DNA of 64,000 nt, taken from NCBI RefSeq assembly GCF_014648655.1, contig NZ_BMRN01000011.1, positions 172,786-236,785 of the forward strand, given 5' to 3'. A program made the position numbers and the translations under genes. Positions 19,363-27,833 of this stretch are shown piece by piece. The first letter of the stretch is position 1. The number at the start of each line of letters is the position of its first letter. A model generated the notes under the pieces. That model saw only the letters and a list, made by a program, of their open reading frames with translations. It did not search any database and had not been told where the DNA came from. Source of the DNA: Streptomyces atratus (GTDB lineage Bacteria; Actinomycetota; Actinomycetes; Streptomycetales; Streptomycetaceae).

Positions 19363-19595
19363 GCAACACCCTGCGGTGGTTCAAGTCCAGCTACAGCAGC
19401 GACAGCGGCGGCGAATGCATCGAGGTGGCCTTCGACTGGCGCAAGTCCTCGTACAGCAGCGGCAGCGGCGGCGAGTGCATCGAGGTCGCCGCCTGCCCCC
19501 ACGCCGTCCACGTCCGGGACTCCAAGGTGCCCGAGGGCCCCACCTTCGCGATCGCTCCCGACGCCTGGTCGACGTTCCTCATCTGGGCGAACTGA
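19359..19595 (+). CDS. DUF397 domain protein with internal duplication
   Basis: 78-aa small protein of the DUF397 family, the usual partner of WhiJ-like XRE regulators, which it is thought to antagonise. The family motif WxKSSYSSxSGGECIEVA occurs twice, at residues 7-24 and 27-44, with nearly identical sequence; ordinary DUF397 proteins have it once. The C-terminal half (VHVRDSKVPEGPTFAIAPDAWSTF) is single copy and typical. The start overlaps the XRE stop by four bases. Confidence 0.9.
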   Translation: MSNTLRWFKSSYSSDSGGECIEVAFDWRKSSYSSGSGGECIEVAACPHAVHVRDSKVPEGPTFAIAPDAWSTFLIWAN

Positions 19596-19738
19596 CGGTT
19601 GACGGGGTCGGGGACGTCCCGGCCCGCAAATGTGTACGTGATGTGGACGCCATGCCATACCCTGCGTTCCTGGGCCGCGCCCCTCTCTCATCTCCGGGTG
19701 CCACGTGGCCCTCTTTTACCGTGGGGGTAGACATCATT

Positions 19739-21730
19739 TTGCGTACGCGCAGAATCTCGGCCGCGACCTCGCTCGCGGTCCTCTTCAGTTCCGTGGTTCT
19801 GGTCGGCGGTGCGGCGAACCCGGCCGCCGCCGACTCCAGCAGGATCCTCCCCGCCGCGTCGGTCGGCGACATCGTCGCGGACGGTGTGCACCAGCGGGTC
19901 TTCATCAGTGACCCGACCGGCGGCAAGGTCCTCGTCGCCGACTACAACGGCTCGGTCGTCGCCACGATCTCGTCTCTGCCGGGCGTGACCGGTCTCGAAC
20001 TCTCCGCCGATTCCGGCACGTTGTACGCGGCCGTGCCGGGCGCCGACGCCATCGTCACGATCGACACCGCCGCTCTCAAGGAGTCCGCGCGCTACGCGAC
20101 CGGCAACGGCACCGACCCGAAGTTCCCGGCGCTGGCGGGCGGGAAGCTCTGGTTCGGGTACGGCGGGGGCGGCTCGGGCCACATCGGTTCGCTCGACCTG
20201 TCCGGCGCCGAGCCGGTCGTCACCCTGGACCACGAGACGAACGGCACCTGGTACGCGGCCCCGACCCTGGCATCGACGCCCGGTGCGCCGGACACGCTGG
20301 CCGCCGGTATCGAGACCCAGAGCCCGACGTATCTGGCCGTGTACGACGTGTCCTCGGGCACGGCCACACGCACCGCGTTCCGGTCCACGGACGGGGGCAA
20401 TCTGCGCGACCTCGCGCTGACGCCGGACGGCAAGCAGGTCGTGGTGGCCAGCGCCGCTCCGTACCTTCACCAGGCGTACAGCGCGACGGACCTCACGCCG
20501 CAGATCGCGTATCCGTCCACCTCGTACCCCAATGCGGTCGACATCGCTCCGAACGGCATGGTCGCCGCCGGATCGTTCGCCTGGTACGACCCGGACGTCT
20601 ACGTCTACAAGCCCGGTGTCACCACCAAGCCGGTCCGGACGTACGACTTCCCCAACACCGGGAACAGCAGCGGTGCGGACACCCTGGAGGATGCGGGCCT
20701 GGCCTGGGCGCCGGACACCAGCCGGCTGTTCGCCGTCACCGTGAACAGCTACGGCGTCCGCTCGCTGCGGGTGCTCACCGACGCCGTCAAGTCCGCGACC
20801 ACCGTCACGGTCAACGCCCCGGCGAAGTCGGAGCGCGGCAAGAAGCTCACCGTCACCGGCAGGGTGAAGTCCGAGGGCGTATTCCCGGTGGGCGCCAAGG
20901 CCACGGTGACGCGCACCGACATCGAGTCGCCCAAGGGCAAGACGCTTCCCGCGGTGACGCTGAAGTCGGACGGCAGCTTCTCCTTCACCGACACCCCGAC
21001 CGCGGGCGGCCAGGTCACCTACAAGGTGTCGTACGCGGGCGACGCCGCCCACTCCGCGGCGTCGGGTTCCGACAAGGTCGCCGTCTCCCGGGCGGCCACC
21101 TCGCTGACCCTGAACCGCAACAAGGCGCTGTACTCCTACGGCACCGACGTCTCGTTCACCGCGCACCTCGGCACGACGTACAAGAACCGCACCGTCGAGC
21201 TGTGGGTGGACCCGTTCGGTCCGGACAAGCCCAAGAAGCTGGTGAAGACCGGCAAGGTCAACTCCAAGGGCAATCTGTCCACCACGGTCGACATGACCAG
21301 GGACACCACCGTCACCGCCGTCTTCAAGGGTGACGGCCGGTACGCCTCCAAGACGGTCACGTCCACGGCGTACGCCAAGGTGAGGGTCTCGACCTCCGTC
21401 TCCAAGCAGTACAAGACGGCCAAGATCGGCTCCACGTCGTACGCGTACTTCCACAAGAAGACCAACCCGCTCTTCACCACGACGATGAGCTACTACAAGA
21501 ACCGGTCCCACAAGCTGTCCCTGCAGTTCTACTACCAGGGCAAGTGGTACGACGCGGGCTCGCAGTACTTCAAGCTCGGCACCAACGGCAAGTCCATCGT
21601 GACGCTCACCGGCACCCATGACACGGGCTACCGGATGCGCGTCCGTGCCTCGTACGTGAACGGCACCTCGGGCGACACCGTGAACTCGAACACCAATGGC
21701 TCCTGGAAGTACTTCATCTTCACGAAGTAA
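19739..21730 (+). CDS. Secreted beta-propeller protein with Ig-like repeats
   Basis: About 663 aa from TTG 19739 (GTG 19721 is an alternative); the frame is open further upstream without coding character. A signal peptide (RTRRISAATSLAVLFSSVVL, then VGGAANPAAADSS) precedes a YncE/YVTN-like beta-propeller of about 330 residues with blades such as HQRVFISDPTGGKVLVADYNG and LRDLALTPDGKQVVVAS. Then come Ig-like repeats (SATTVTVNAPAKSERGKKL, AATSLTLNRNKALYSYGTD) and a Lys/Tyr-rich C-terminal domain ending SWKYFIFTK. It is likely an exported surface or matrix protein; no enzyme motif was seen. A strong hairpin follows. Confidence 0.8.
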   Translation: MRTRRISAATSLAVLFSSVVLVGGAANPAAADSSRILPAASVGDIVADGVHQRVFISDPTGGKVLVADYNGSVVATISSLPGVTGLELSADSGTLYAAVPGADAIVTIDTAALKESARYATGNGTDPKFPALAGGKLWFGYGGGGSGHIGSLDLSGAEPVVTLDHETNGTWYAAPTLASTPGAPDTLAAGIETQSPTYLAVYDVSSGTATRTAFRSTDGGNLRDLALTPDGKQVVVASAAPYLHQAYSATDLTPQIAYPSTSYPNAVDIAPNGMVAAGSFAWYDPDVYVYKPGVTTKPVRTYDFPNTGNSSGADTLEDAGLAWAPDTSRLFAVTVNSYGVRSLRVLTDAVKSATTVTVNAPAKSERGKKLTVTGRVKSEGVFPVGAKATVTRTDIESPKGKTLPAVTLKSDGSFSFTDTPTAGGQVTYKVSYAGDAAHSAASGSDKVAVSRAATSLTLNRNKALYSYGTDVSFTAHLGTTYKNRTVELWVDPFGPDKPKKLVKTGKVNSKGNLSTTVDMTRDTTVTAVFKGDGRYASKTVTSTAYAKVRVSTSVSKQYKTAKIGSTSYAYFHKKTNPLFTTTMSYYKNRSHKLSLQFYYQGKWYDAGSQYFKLGTNGKSIVTLTGTHDTGYRMRVRASYVNGTSGDTVNSNTNGSWKYFIFTK

Positions 21731-21763
21731 CCGGGCAGACAGGCCGACGAGCGGCCGGTACGC

Positions 21764-21796
21764 GTGCGGGGCCGGGCAGGTTGCCCGGCCCCGCAC
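21764..21796 (+). terminator. Hairpin terminator
   Basis: Perfect 15-bp stem (GTGCGGGGCCGGGCA and complement) with a 3-base loop, 33 bases after the stop of the secreted beta-propeller gene. Confidence 0.85.
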
Positions 21797-21833
21797 CCAT
21801 GCCCGCCCTCCCGCAACAGCACCCCTTCCGCGC

Positions 21834-21865
21834 AACGTGACACCTCCCCCTCCACCTGTCACGTT
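21834..21865. promoter_or_regulatory. Inverted repeat AACGTGACA-N14-TGTCACGTT, copy 1
   Basis: Exact 9-base inverted arms separated by 14 pyrimidine-rich bases, about 160 bases upstream of a TetR-family gene. Flanking bases partly extend the symmetry (GCGC on the left, GCGC on the right after one mismatch). Confidence 0.6.
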
Positions 21866-21922
21866 CGCGCCGACACCTACCGCCGCAACCGACCGACCCC
21901 GCGCCGGCTACCCCGTCCGTAC

Positions 21923-21954
21923 AACATGACACTCACCCCCATACCTGTCACGTT
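21923..21954. promoter_or_regulatory. Inverted repeat AACATGACA-N14-TGTCACGTT, copy 2
   Basis: Second element with the same arm length and same 14-base spacer as copy 1, one mismatch in the left arm, 89 bases downstream of copy 1 and 74 bases before the TetR start. The paired arrangement suggests an operator for the TetR regulator or another factor. Confidence 0.6.
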
Positions 21955-22027
21955 GTGCAACAACCCCTACGGGTGGGAGCGGGGTGAAGCCGCCCGCACG
22001 GACCGGTTCCTGCGCCAGGCTCGCCCC

Positions 22028-22645
22028 ATGCGTCCACGTTCTTCGTACAAGGCACCACCGTCACAGAGCCTGATCTACTCCGCCGTGCTGCAGAGCATGG
22101 CCGAACACGGGCCCCGCAGAATGAACATGGCCCTCGCGGCACGCATCGCCGACACCGATCGCCAGTTGCTCTATCGCAACTGGCCCGATCGCAATGTGCT
22201 CGTCCGCGAGTCCGCCGAGAGCGAGCTGCAACGCGTCCTGTTCGTCGCGAGCGACCTGCGCTCCGAGCAGGAGGGCCTGTGCCGGGTCGCCGAGCAGATC
22301 GTTCGTGCCGCCCGGATGACACGCGAGCACCCCGTGACCCGGGCGACCGTGCGGACCGACCCGGACCTGCTGCGGAGCGCCCTGCTCGATATGGACACAC
22401 GGTTGCACGGGCGGGCCAGGTACTGGCTGGGCGGCCTGTTTCCGGGACCGTTGGCGCGGACGATTCCGCACATGTACCGGCTGCCGGACGTCCTGCTCAC
22501 CGTCGCGGCCCCCTTCGCCCTCACACCGCCGGAGGAACCCCACACGGACTCCGAACGCTCGCAACTCGACGCCCGGCTCCGCGCCACACTGCACATGTGC
22601 CTCGGCACCGCCCCGGACTGCCCCTGCGCCGCCACCCCGCCATGA
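22028..22645 (+). CDS. TetR/AcrR-like transcriptional regulator
   Basis: 205-aa protein starting at ATG 22028. The N-terminal part (SLIYSAVLQSMAEHGPRRMNMALAARIADTDRQLLYRNWPDRNVLV) fits a TetR helix-turn-helix with the usual YRNW/YxHF position. The rest is a helical ligand domain (LREHP-like TREHPVTRATVRTDPDLL, LDMDTRLHGRARYWLGGLF) with a Cys pair near the C-terminus. The target is unknown. Two AACGTGACA-type inverted repeats lie in its upstream region. It is convergent with the frameshifted phosphotransferase. Confidence 0.75.
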   Translation: MRPRSSYKAPPSQSLIYSAVLQSMAEHGPRRMNMALAARIADTDRQLLYRNWPDRNVLVRESAESELQRVLFVASDLRSEQEGLCRVAEQIVRAARMTREHPVTRATVRTDPDLLRSALLDMDTRLHGRARYWLGGLFPGPLARTIPHMYRLPDVLLTVAAPFALTPPEEPHTDSERSQLDARLRATLHMCLGTAPDCPCAATPP

Positions 22646-22679
22646 GCCGGCACGCCACACGTCCTGCTGCCCCCGCCGG

Positions 22680-23509
22680 TCAGCCCAGCAACTCACGCAG
22701 TCGGCCCGCCTGCCGCTCAGCCGTACCCGGCGGGTTCCTGCGGTGCGCGGGGTCCTCGAACGAAAGGATGAACAACCAGGTCAGCGCCAGCAGACGACGG
22801 CACTCCCGCAGATGGGTGTGCTCCTCGGGGGTCAGGTCGAACAAGCGAGAAAGGCCGTGGCATCAAGGCCGCCGTCGATCCAGCCGGAGACATGCTCGGT
22901 GATCTCCGCGAGTTCGAAGGCGCGGTCGCTGCGGCCGGAGTCCTCGAAGTCGACCACCCGGATCCGGGAGTCGTCCACGTCCCAGATGTAGTTGGCGAGG
23001 TTCCCGTCACCGGGGCCGAAGACCGGTGTGCCGGGGACGTCCGGCGCGAAGGCATGGCCCGACCGGTCCAGCCAGGCCATGCCTTCGCGCAGTGCCGCAC
23101 GCACCGCCGTTCCGGCAGCCGGTCGTGGTCCCTGGCCGTGCCGGATGCGCAGCCGCGCGATCAGCCCGGCCCGGTGGTCCGGACGCACCGGCACCCCGGC
23201 AAGACGGTCGTACGGGACCGCCCCGTACAGCGCGTCGAGCGTCTCGGCCATCGCCACCATCCGCCCCGCGTCCACCGGAGTTCCCCGCAACGGAACCCCG
23301 GGCACGCGTGACATCACCACCGTTGGCAAAACGGCCTCGCGATCAACGGCGATCGGTGCGGGGGCGAGGCCCGGTGCATGGGCGGCCAGCAGGGTGAGCG
23401 CCCGCCACTCCCGGTCGAGAAGCGCCCGCACGTCCCCCTTCAGGTACCGCTTGGTCACGACATCACCGCAGATCTCGACCGTATGGGTGCTCCACTGCAC
23501 GGAGTTCAT
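22680..23509 (-). pseudogene. Aminoglycoside phosphotransferase-family gene, frameshifted near the 3' end
   Basis: APH/CHK-type phosphotransferase. The frame from ATG 23509 shows VVTKRYLKGDVRALLDREWRAL (ATP-binding lobe), the catalytic-loop equivalent FGPGDGNLANYIWD and the Mg-binding VVDFEDSGRSD, then stops at 22832. The expected ending continues in another frame: from about 22845 one reads RLFDLTPEEHTHLRECRRLL and so on to RELLG, stop at 22680. One base appears to be missing around 22845-22853, next to a TTT run (on the coding strand). The intact protein would be about 276 aa; the break removes roughly the last 55 residues. The substrate is unknown. It may be a sequencing error. Confidence 0.75.
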
Positions 23510-23570
23510 GGGAGTTGATTCTGCCGAGCGACCGCCCCGGGCCCATCGCTCCGGACCAGCCGACTTCGTC

Positions 23571-24698
23571 CTAGACCAGCGGCTTCGCCGACATCAGCAG
23601 GTGCTGGTGAGCGGAGTGCGACGCTTCTTCCGCCGCGTCCTCCCGGGACGTCCACCCGGTGACCATCGCACGCTGGCCGGGGCCCAACAGCTCGAACCGG
23701 ATCACGGGCGCGTCGAACGAGGCCAGTGCGTCCATGAGATACGAGGGGTTGAAGGCGACCGTCAGCTCATCGGTGCCGTCGAGAACGGCCGGAAGACGCT
23801 GGAAGGCGACATCGTCCTCGTAACCCGCCTGCAGCAGCACCGAGTCACCGCAGAACGTCAGTTGGAGCGGGCTGCCGCCCTCCGCGACCACGGCTACGCG
23901 TTTGACGGCCTCGACCAGGGGTGCCCGGTCCGTCACCGCGGAGACGGGATCCACCATGGCGAACAGCTTGTCGTGGCGCGGCAGTCGGCCGTCGAACAGA
24001 CGCACCGTGGTGCGCATCCCGGCCAGTTCGAAACCGGCCGAACCACCGTCCAGCGCGAGTTGGACCATTCCGGCCCGGCCGAAGGAGCGGGCGATCTCGG
24101 TCAGCCTGCGGGCGGAGACCACGACATCGGCCGAGACGCCGTCCTTCCCGGGCTTCCAGAGGAGCGTGCGTACCGCGAACCGGTAGCGGTCCGTGGCGGC
24201 GAGCGTCATCGTGTCGCCGTCGAGCGCCAGCCGGATACCGGTCAGGATCGGCAGCGTGTCGTCCCGGCCCGCCGCCACCGTGACATGGGCGACGGCCGCG
24301 GCGAACTCCTCCGCGTCCACCGCACCGAGCACCTCCGGCAGCGACGGCAGCGCCGGATAGTCGTCGAACGGCAGCACCGAGAGTCCGAACCGGGCACTGT
24401 CACTCGTCAGCGAGAACCGTGAGCCCTCGACCGCGCACTGCACCGCCCCCTCGGGAAGCACTCGGCAGACATCGAGCAGCCGACGGCCCATGACCAGCGC
24501 CTTCCCGGCCCGTACGGTCTCCGCCTCCACCTCGATGCACGCGGACGCCTCGTAGTCGAGGCCCGAGATGACCAGCCGGCCGTCGGATGCCTCCAACAGC
24601 AGCCCGCCCAGCACAGGAACGGGCGAGCGCGTGGGCAGCACCCGGGCCGCCCAGGCCACGGCGTCGGTCAGTGCGCTGCGCTCAATGCGGAACTCCAT
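23571..24698 (-). CDS. DNA polymerase III beta-clamp paralogue
   Basis: 375-aa sliding-clamp protein starting at ATG 24698 (MEFRIERSALTDAVAWAAR). Three clamp domains can be followed: PVLGGLLLEASDGRLVISGLDYEASA, LPILTGIRLALDGDTMTLAATDRYRFAV, and LQLTFCGDSVLLQAGYEDD ending in the hydrophobic-pocket region. The replication gene dnaN of Streptomyces sits near the origin beside dnaA; here neighbours are a phosphotransferase and a PucR regulator, so this is a second copy of unknown role (repair or accessory clamp). It is a bona fide full-length clamp. The C-terminal tail (SHSAHQHLLMSAKPLV) differs from the conserved MPMRL-type ending of canonical DnaN. Confidence 0.85.
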   Translation of the reverse strand: MEFRIERSALTDAVAWAARVLPTRSPVPVLGGLLLEASDGRLVISGLDYEASACIEVEAETVRAGKALVMGRRLLDVCRVLPEGAVQCAVEGSRFSLTSDSARFGLSVLPFDDYPALPSLPEVLGAVDAEEFAAAVAHVTVAAGRDDTLPILTGIRLALDGDTMTLAATDRYRFAVRTLLWKPGKDGVSADVVVSARRLTEIARSFGRAGMVQLALDGGSAGFELAGMRTTVRLFDGRLPRHDKLFAMVDPVSAVTDRAPLVEAVKRVAVVAEGGSPLQLTFCGDSVLLQAGYEDDVAFQRLPAVLDGTDELTVAFNPSYLMDALASFDAPVIRFELLGPGQRAMVTGWTSREDAAEEASHSAHQHLLMSAKPLV

Positions 24699-25028
24699 GG
24701 CGGCGGCCTCTCCCGGTCGTCTCTGATCGTGGTCGTGATCGTGAGCCGACACTAGGGGCCACCACTGACAACGGGAGAAAGAAGGACGGTCGCGGCCGAC
24801 GACAGCGGCCACCCCCGTGAGCCGCTGCCGCCGTCCCCGTCCCCGTGCCCCTCCCTCGAAGGGCCCCGCGACCGGGTTCGGACTCTAGGACTTCGGGTAC
24901 GCGACAGAAAGATTCAGTTCGCACCGTGTGGGCCGCCAGAGGTAACAGTCCGCACAGCCGGACCGATACGCTGCACTCCGGTTTTTTGGCATGAGCACAA
25001 GGCACAGGAACACGGAAGCGGAGGACGC
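24699..25028. promoter_or_regulatory. Divergent intergenic region between clamp paralogue and PucR-type gene
   Basis: 330 bases that must hold both promoters. Near the clamp gene there are repeats of the type GATCGTGGTCGTGATCGTGA; otherwise no convincing operator, terminator or small gene was recognised. Confidence 0.35.
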
Positions 25029-26543
25029 GTGCGCGCGCGGGAACGGGCCGACGACGTATTGCGGATGTACCGGCTGGCCCGATCCGGCGGATCGCAGGAG
25101 CTCCTGCGCTGGGTGTCCGGCCGGGCGGAGGGCTGGGCCGGACTGCTCGACGGTGACGGCACCGTTCTGCACGGCGTGACCCGGACCCCGGACCGTACGG
25201 GCGTCGAGGCCGCCGCGCTGGCCACCGAGGGCGTGCGGGAACTGGCGTCACTCGGCGCACACTCCTTCTCGTTCGACAGGGGGCCGCACACCGCTTTGCT
25301 GTTCCCGCTGGACGGCCCGCCGAACGTCTCGCCCCCGGTCCTGGCCGTCGTCGCCCCGCGCCCGCTGCCGGACGGACTCGTCACGCTTCTCTCCGACGTG
25401 GCGTTGCCGCTGGCCATGTGCTGGGCCGCGGAGACCGTGGAACGCAAGCGCCGCCGCGTGGACCTCGCGGAGTCCCGCAACCGGGAAGCGGTGCTGCATC
25501 TGCTCATGACCGGCCAGTTGTCCATCGCGCATCAGGTGGCGGGTGCTCTGAAGCCCACACTGCCCGACCCCGTCCGGGTGTGCGTCGTGGAATGCCCGGG
25601 CGGGCGCCGGGACGAGGTGGCACGGATCTGCGCGGAACTCTCCGGCGGCCGGTCCTGGATCGTGCGGTGTCCGGTGTACGCACGCCATCTGATCCTCGTC
25701 GTACCGGCGGGCCCGGACGCGGCCGAACAGCAGCTCGGCCTCCGGGTCGCCGACGTGGTGGACGAGTGTGTCGTGGGGGCGAGCGAGGACGTACCGCTGT
25801 CCGACACGGCGACCGGATACCGCCAGGCGTTCCATGCCCTGGCCGTGGCCCGCGGGCTGCCCACCCGGCATGCCCGCTTCGGCTCGGCGCAGGAGGCCGC
25901 TCTGGTCGTCGGTGCGGCCGGCGCGCAGTGGGCGGATGCGCTGCTGAACCCGTTGCTCACGCATCTGCCGCGGCGCAGTCATGACCCGGGCAGCCAGGAG
26001 CTCGCGGCGACCCTCTCCTCCTGGCTCGCGTTCTCCTCGCTCGCGACCCAGCATCTGAAGATCCACCGGAACACACTGGCCGCGCGGCTCCGGCTGATCG
26101 GCAAGCTGCTCGGTGTCGACCTGAACCGGGTCGCCGATCAGGCCGCCCTCGACCTGGCCCTGCGCATCCGCGCCACGCCAACCCTGCCCCGGACGGTCAG
26201 CCCGGCCGGGGCAAAGCCTGCGCCGCCCCACCGGCTGGACGACATCCTGCGCGGCCCGGCCGTCCAGGAATGGGCGGCCCATCAGCTGCACCCGCTCACC
26301 GCGTCCCGCTCTTCCCGGGCCACCGCCGACCCGCGGACAACGCTCCGCACCTGGCTGGAGTGCGAGGCCCAACTGGGCCCGACGGCCGCCGCGTTGGGCA
26401 TCTCGGTGCCGGGGGCCCGTAAACGCCTCGCGCGGCTCGAGTCGATTCTTCAGCGCGCGTTGCTGCAGACGCCGAGTGCTCGTCACGACCTGTGGCTGGC
26501 CTTCCGGGCCCTGGACGTCGCGGGAGCGGACGCCGCCCGGTGA
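25029..26543 (+). CDS. PucR/CdaR-type helix-turn-helix regulator
   Basis: 504-aa regulator from GTG 25029. The N-terminal region (MYRLARSGGSQELLRWVSGRAEGWAGLLDGDGTVLHG) looks like a ligand-sensing GAF-like fold, followed by a GGDEF-like/CdaR middle (CVVECPGGRRDEVARICAEL, RHLILVVPAG). The C-terminal PucR helix-turn-helix is LATQHLKIHRNTLAARLRLIGKLLGVDL. Unusually, a second HTH-like segment follows (QLGPTAAALGISVPGARKRLARLESIL). It is convergent with the chitinase gene; targets unknown. Confidence 0.82.
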   Translation: MRARERADDVLRMYRLARSGGSQELLRWVSGRAEGWAGLLDGDGTVLHGVTRTPDRTGVEAAALATEGVRELASLGAHSFSFDRGPHTALLFPLDGPPNVSPPVLAVVAPRPLPDGLVTLLSDVALPLAMCWAAETVERKRRRVDLAESRNREAVLHLLMTGQLSIAHQVAGALKPTLPDPVRVCVVECPGGRRDEVARICAELSGGRSWIVRCPVYARHLILVVPAGPDAAEQQLGLRVADVVDECVVGASEDVPLSDTATGYRQAFHALAVARGLPTRHARFGSAQEAALVVGAAGAQWADALLNPLLTHLPRRSHDPGSQELAATLSSWLAFSSLATQHLKIHRNTLAARLRLIGKLLGVDLNRVADQAALDLALRIRATPTLPRTVSPAGAKPAPPHRLDDILRGPAVQEWAAHQLHPLTASRSSRATADPRTTLRTWLECEAQLGPTAAALGISVPGARKRLARLESILQRALLQTPSARHDLWLAFRALDVAGADAAR

Positions 26544-26549
26544 ACCGAA

Positions 26550-26587
26550 ACGGGGGCGCGTCCGGCCGGGGCCGGGCACGCCCCCGT
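26550..26587. terminator. Hairpin between PucR-type gene and chitinase
   Basis: Sixteen-base arms (ACGGGGGCGCGTCCGG against CCGGGCACGCCCCCGT, two mismatched positions) with a six-base loop, immediately after the PucR-type stop; probably bidirectional. Confidence 0.75.
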
Positions 26588-26622
26588 CGGGTGGGGGACC
26601 CACAGCTACGGATCCGCATACC

Positions 26623-26679
26623 GCGGATCTACGGACTGTGTATCCATGGACTGCGTACGGACTGCGGATCTACGGACTG
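26623..26679. repeat. Direct repeat downstream of the chitinase gene
   Basis: GCGGATCTACGGACTG occurs exactly at 26623-26638 and 26664-26679, with a partial TACGGACTGCG between. It lies just past the chitinase stop. Confidence 0.7.
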
Positions 26680-26683
26680 CGGG

Positions 26684-27571
26684 TCAGCAGCTCAGGTTGG
26701 AGCCAGGGGTGGTGCCGAGGATCGATACGAATGCCCGGTAGCGGTCGATACGGCTCTGGACCTGGGCGGGGTTGCCGCCGTTGCACTCCAGGGAACCGTT
26801 GATGGAGCGGATGGTCTCGCCGAATCCGGCACCGTTCACCATGGCGTTGTGGGCGGTCATGGTGCCGGGGCCGTTCTGGGTGTTCCAGTACCAGAGACCG
26901 GTCTTCCAGGCGACCGAGGCGTTCTGCTCGACCAGGTACGGGTTGCCCAGCAGATCGATACCGAGAGCGTCACCGGCGGCCTTGTAGTTGAAGTTCCAGC
27001 TGAGCTGGATCGGGCCGCGGCCGTAGTACGCGGACTGGCCGGCCGGGCAGCCATAGGGCTGACTGCTGTCGCAGTAGTGCGGGTAGTTGGCCGTGTTCTG
27101 CTCGACCACGTACACCAGACCGCCCGTCTCGTGGCTGACGTTGGCGAGGAACGCTGCCGCCTCCTGGCGCTTGACGGTGTCGCTGCCGCTGTTCGCGAAG
27201 CCCGGGTAGGCGCTCAGGGCCGCGGTCAGTCCGCTGTACGTGTAGAACGGATTCCGGTTCGGGAACATCTGGTTGAACTGCGCCTCGCTGACGACGAAGC
27301 CGGACGGGGTGCCCGGGTCCGTTCCGCCTCCACCGCCGCAACTGCCCTGGTCCGCCCAGACGTCGAAGCTGCCGGGGGTCTCGTTCTGGGTCCACCACTT
27401 GGCGGTCCAGTTGTGCCCGTTGTAGGAGGCCGATCCGCCGCCGGTGTAGACGGACGAGGAATTCCAGGGCGCCGCGCAGTCGGCCGCCGCCGCGGTGGTG
27501 GCAGGGAGAACGACGACCATCGCGGCGACCGCGCCCAGCGCGGCCAGCAGGCCCATGATGCGTCTGATCAC
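26684..27571 (-). CDS. Secreted GH19 chitinase with N-terminal chitin-binding domain
   Basis: 295-aa endochitinase. A signal peptide (MIRRIMGLLAALGAVAAMVV, then LPATTAAAADC) leads to a CBM5/12-like chitin-binding module at about residues 31-78 (WNSSSVYTGGGSASYNGHNW, AKWWTQNETPG), a Gly/Thr linker, and a glycoside hydrolase family 19 catalytic domain. The catalytic acid is Glu148 in FLANVSHETGG; the family signature YYGRGPIQLSWNFNY follows near 182-196. It hydrolyses chitin extracellularly, releasing oligomers that feed GlcNAc uptake. Upstream is a DasR-type site at 27664-27679. The layout equals the bacterial family 19 enzymes (ChiC/ChiF type). Confidence 0.95.
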   Translation of the reverse strand: MIRRIMGLLAALGAVAAMVVVLPATTAAAADCAAPWNSSSVYTGGGSASYNGHNWTAKWWTQNETPGSFDVWADQGSCGGGGGTDPGTPSGFVVSEAQFNQMFPNRNPFYTYSGLTAALSAYPGFANSGSDTVKRQEAAAFLANVSHETGGLVYVVEQNTANYPHYCDSSQPYGCPAGQSAYYGRGPIQLSWNFNYKAAGDALGIDLLGNPYLVEQNASVAWKTGLWYWNTQNGPGTMTAHNAMVNGAGFGETIRSINGSLECNGGNPAQVQSRIDRYRAFVSILGTTPGSNLSC

Positions 27572-27663
27572 GTGATCACTCCTTCGGTGCGGCGCACCGA
27601 GCTGGACGGTGCGCCGCCATGGGGGGGGTGACGGTCACTCAAGCGCCGCTGGTCTGAACCTGT

Positions 27664-27679
27664 CAAGGTCTAGACCATG
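27664..27679 (-). promoter_or_regulatory. DasR-type (dre) site upstream of chitinase
   Basis: On the coding strand CATGGTCTAGACCTTG, centred on the palindrome GGTCTAGACC. It matches the DasR-responsive element AGTGGTCTAGACCACT at the central TGGTCTAGACC. A related TTCAGACCA follows at about ten bases, recalling the direct repeats known from Streptomyces chitinase promoters. TTGACA directly downstream is a likely -35 box, so a bound repressor would block it. Confidence 0.75.
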
Positions 27680-27800
27680 ACCGGGAAACCTTCCCGAAAG
27701 AGCGTTCACAGGCAGGCCCACAGCACATTTGTGCCGCCGGACCCGCCCTCAACAGGAGGAATTCCGGAAGGAGTTCATCCGGATCACATGCCGCAACGCG

Positions 27801-27833
27801 GACGGACCCGAAGAAAAAACCTTCGGGCCCGTC
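27801..27833. terminator. Hairpin terminator
   Basis: Thirteen-base arms (GACGGACCCGAAG against CTTCGGGCCCGTC, one mismatch) with an A-rich seven-base loop, about 70 bases past the TetR stop on the minus strand. Confidence 0.65.
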
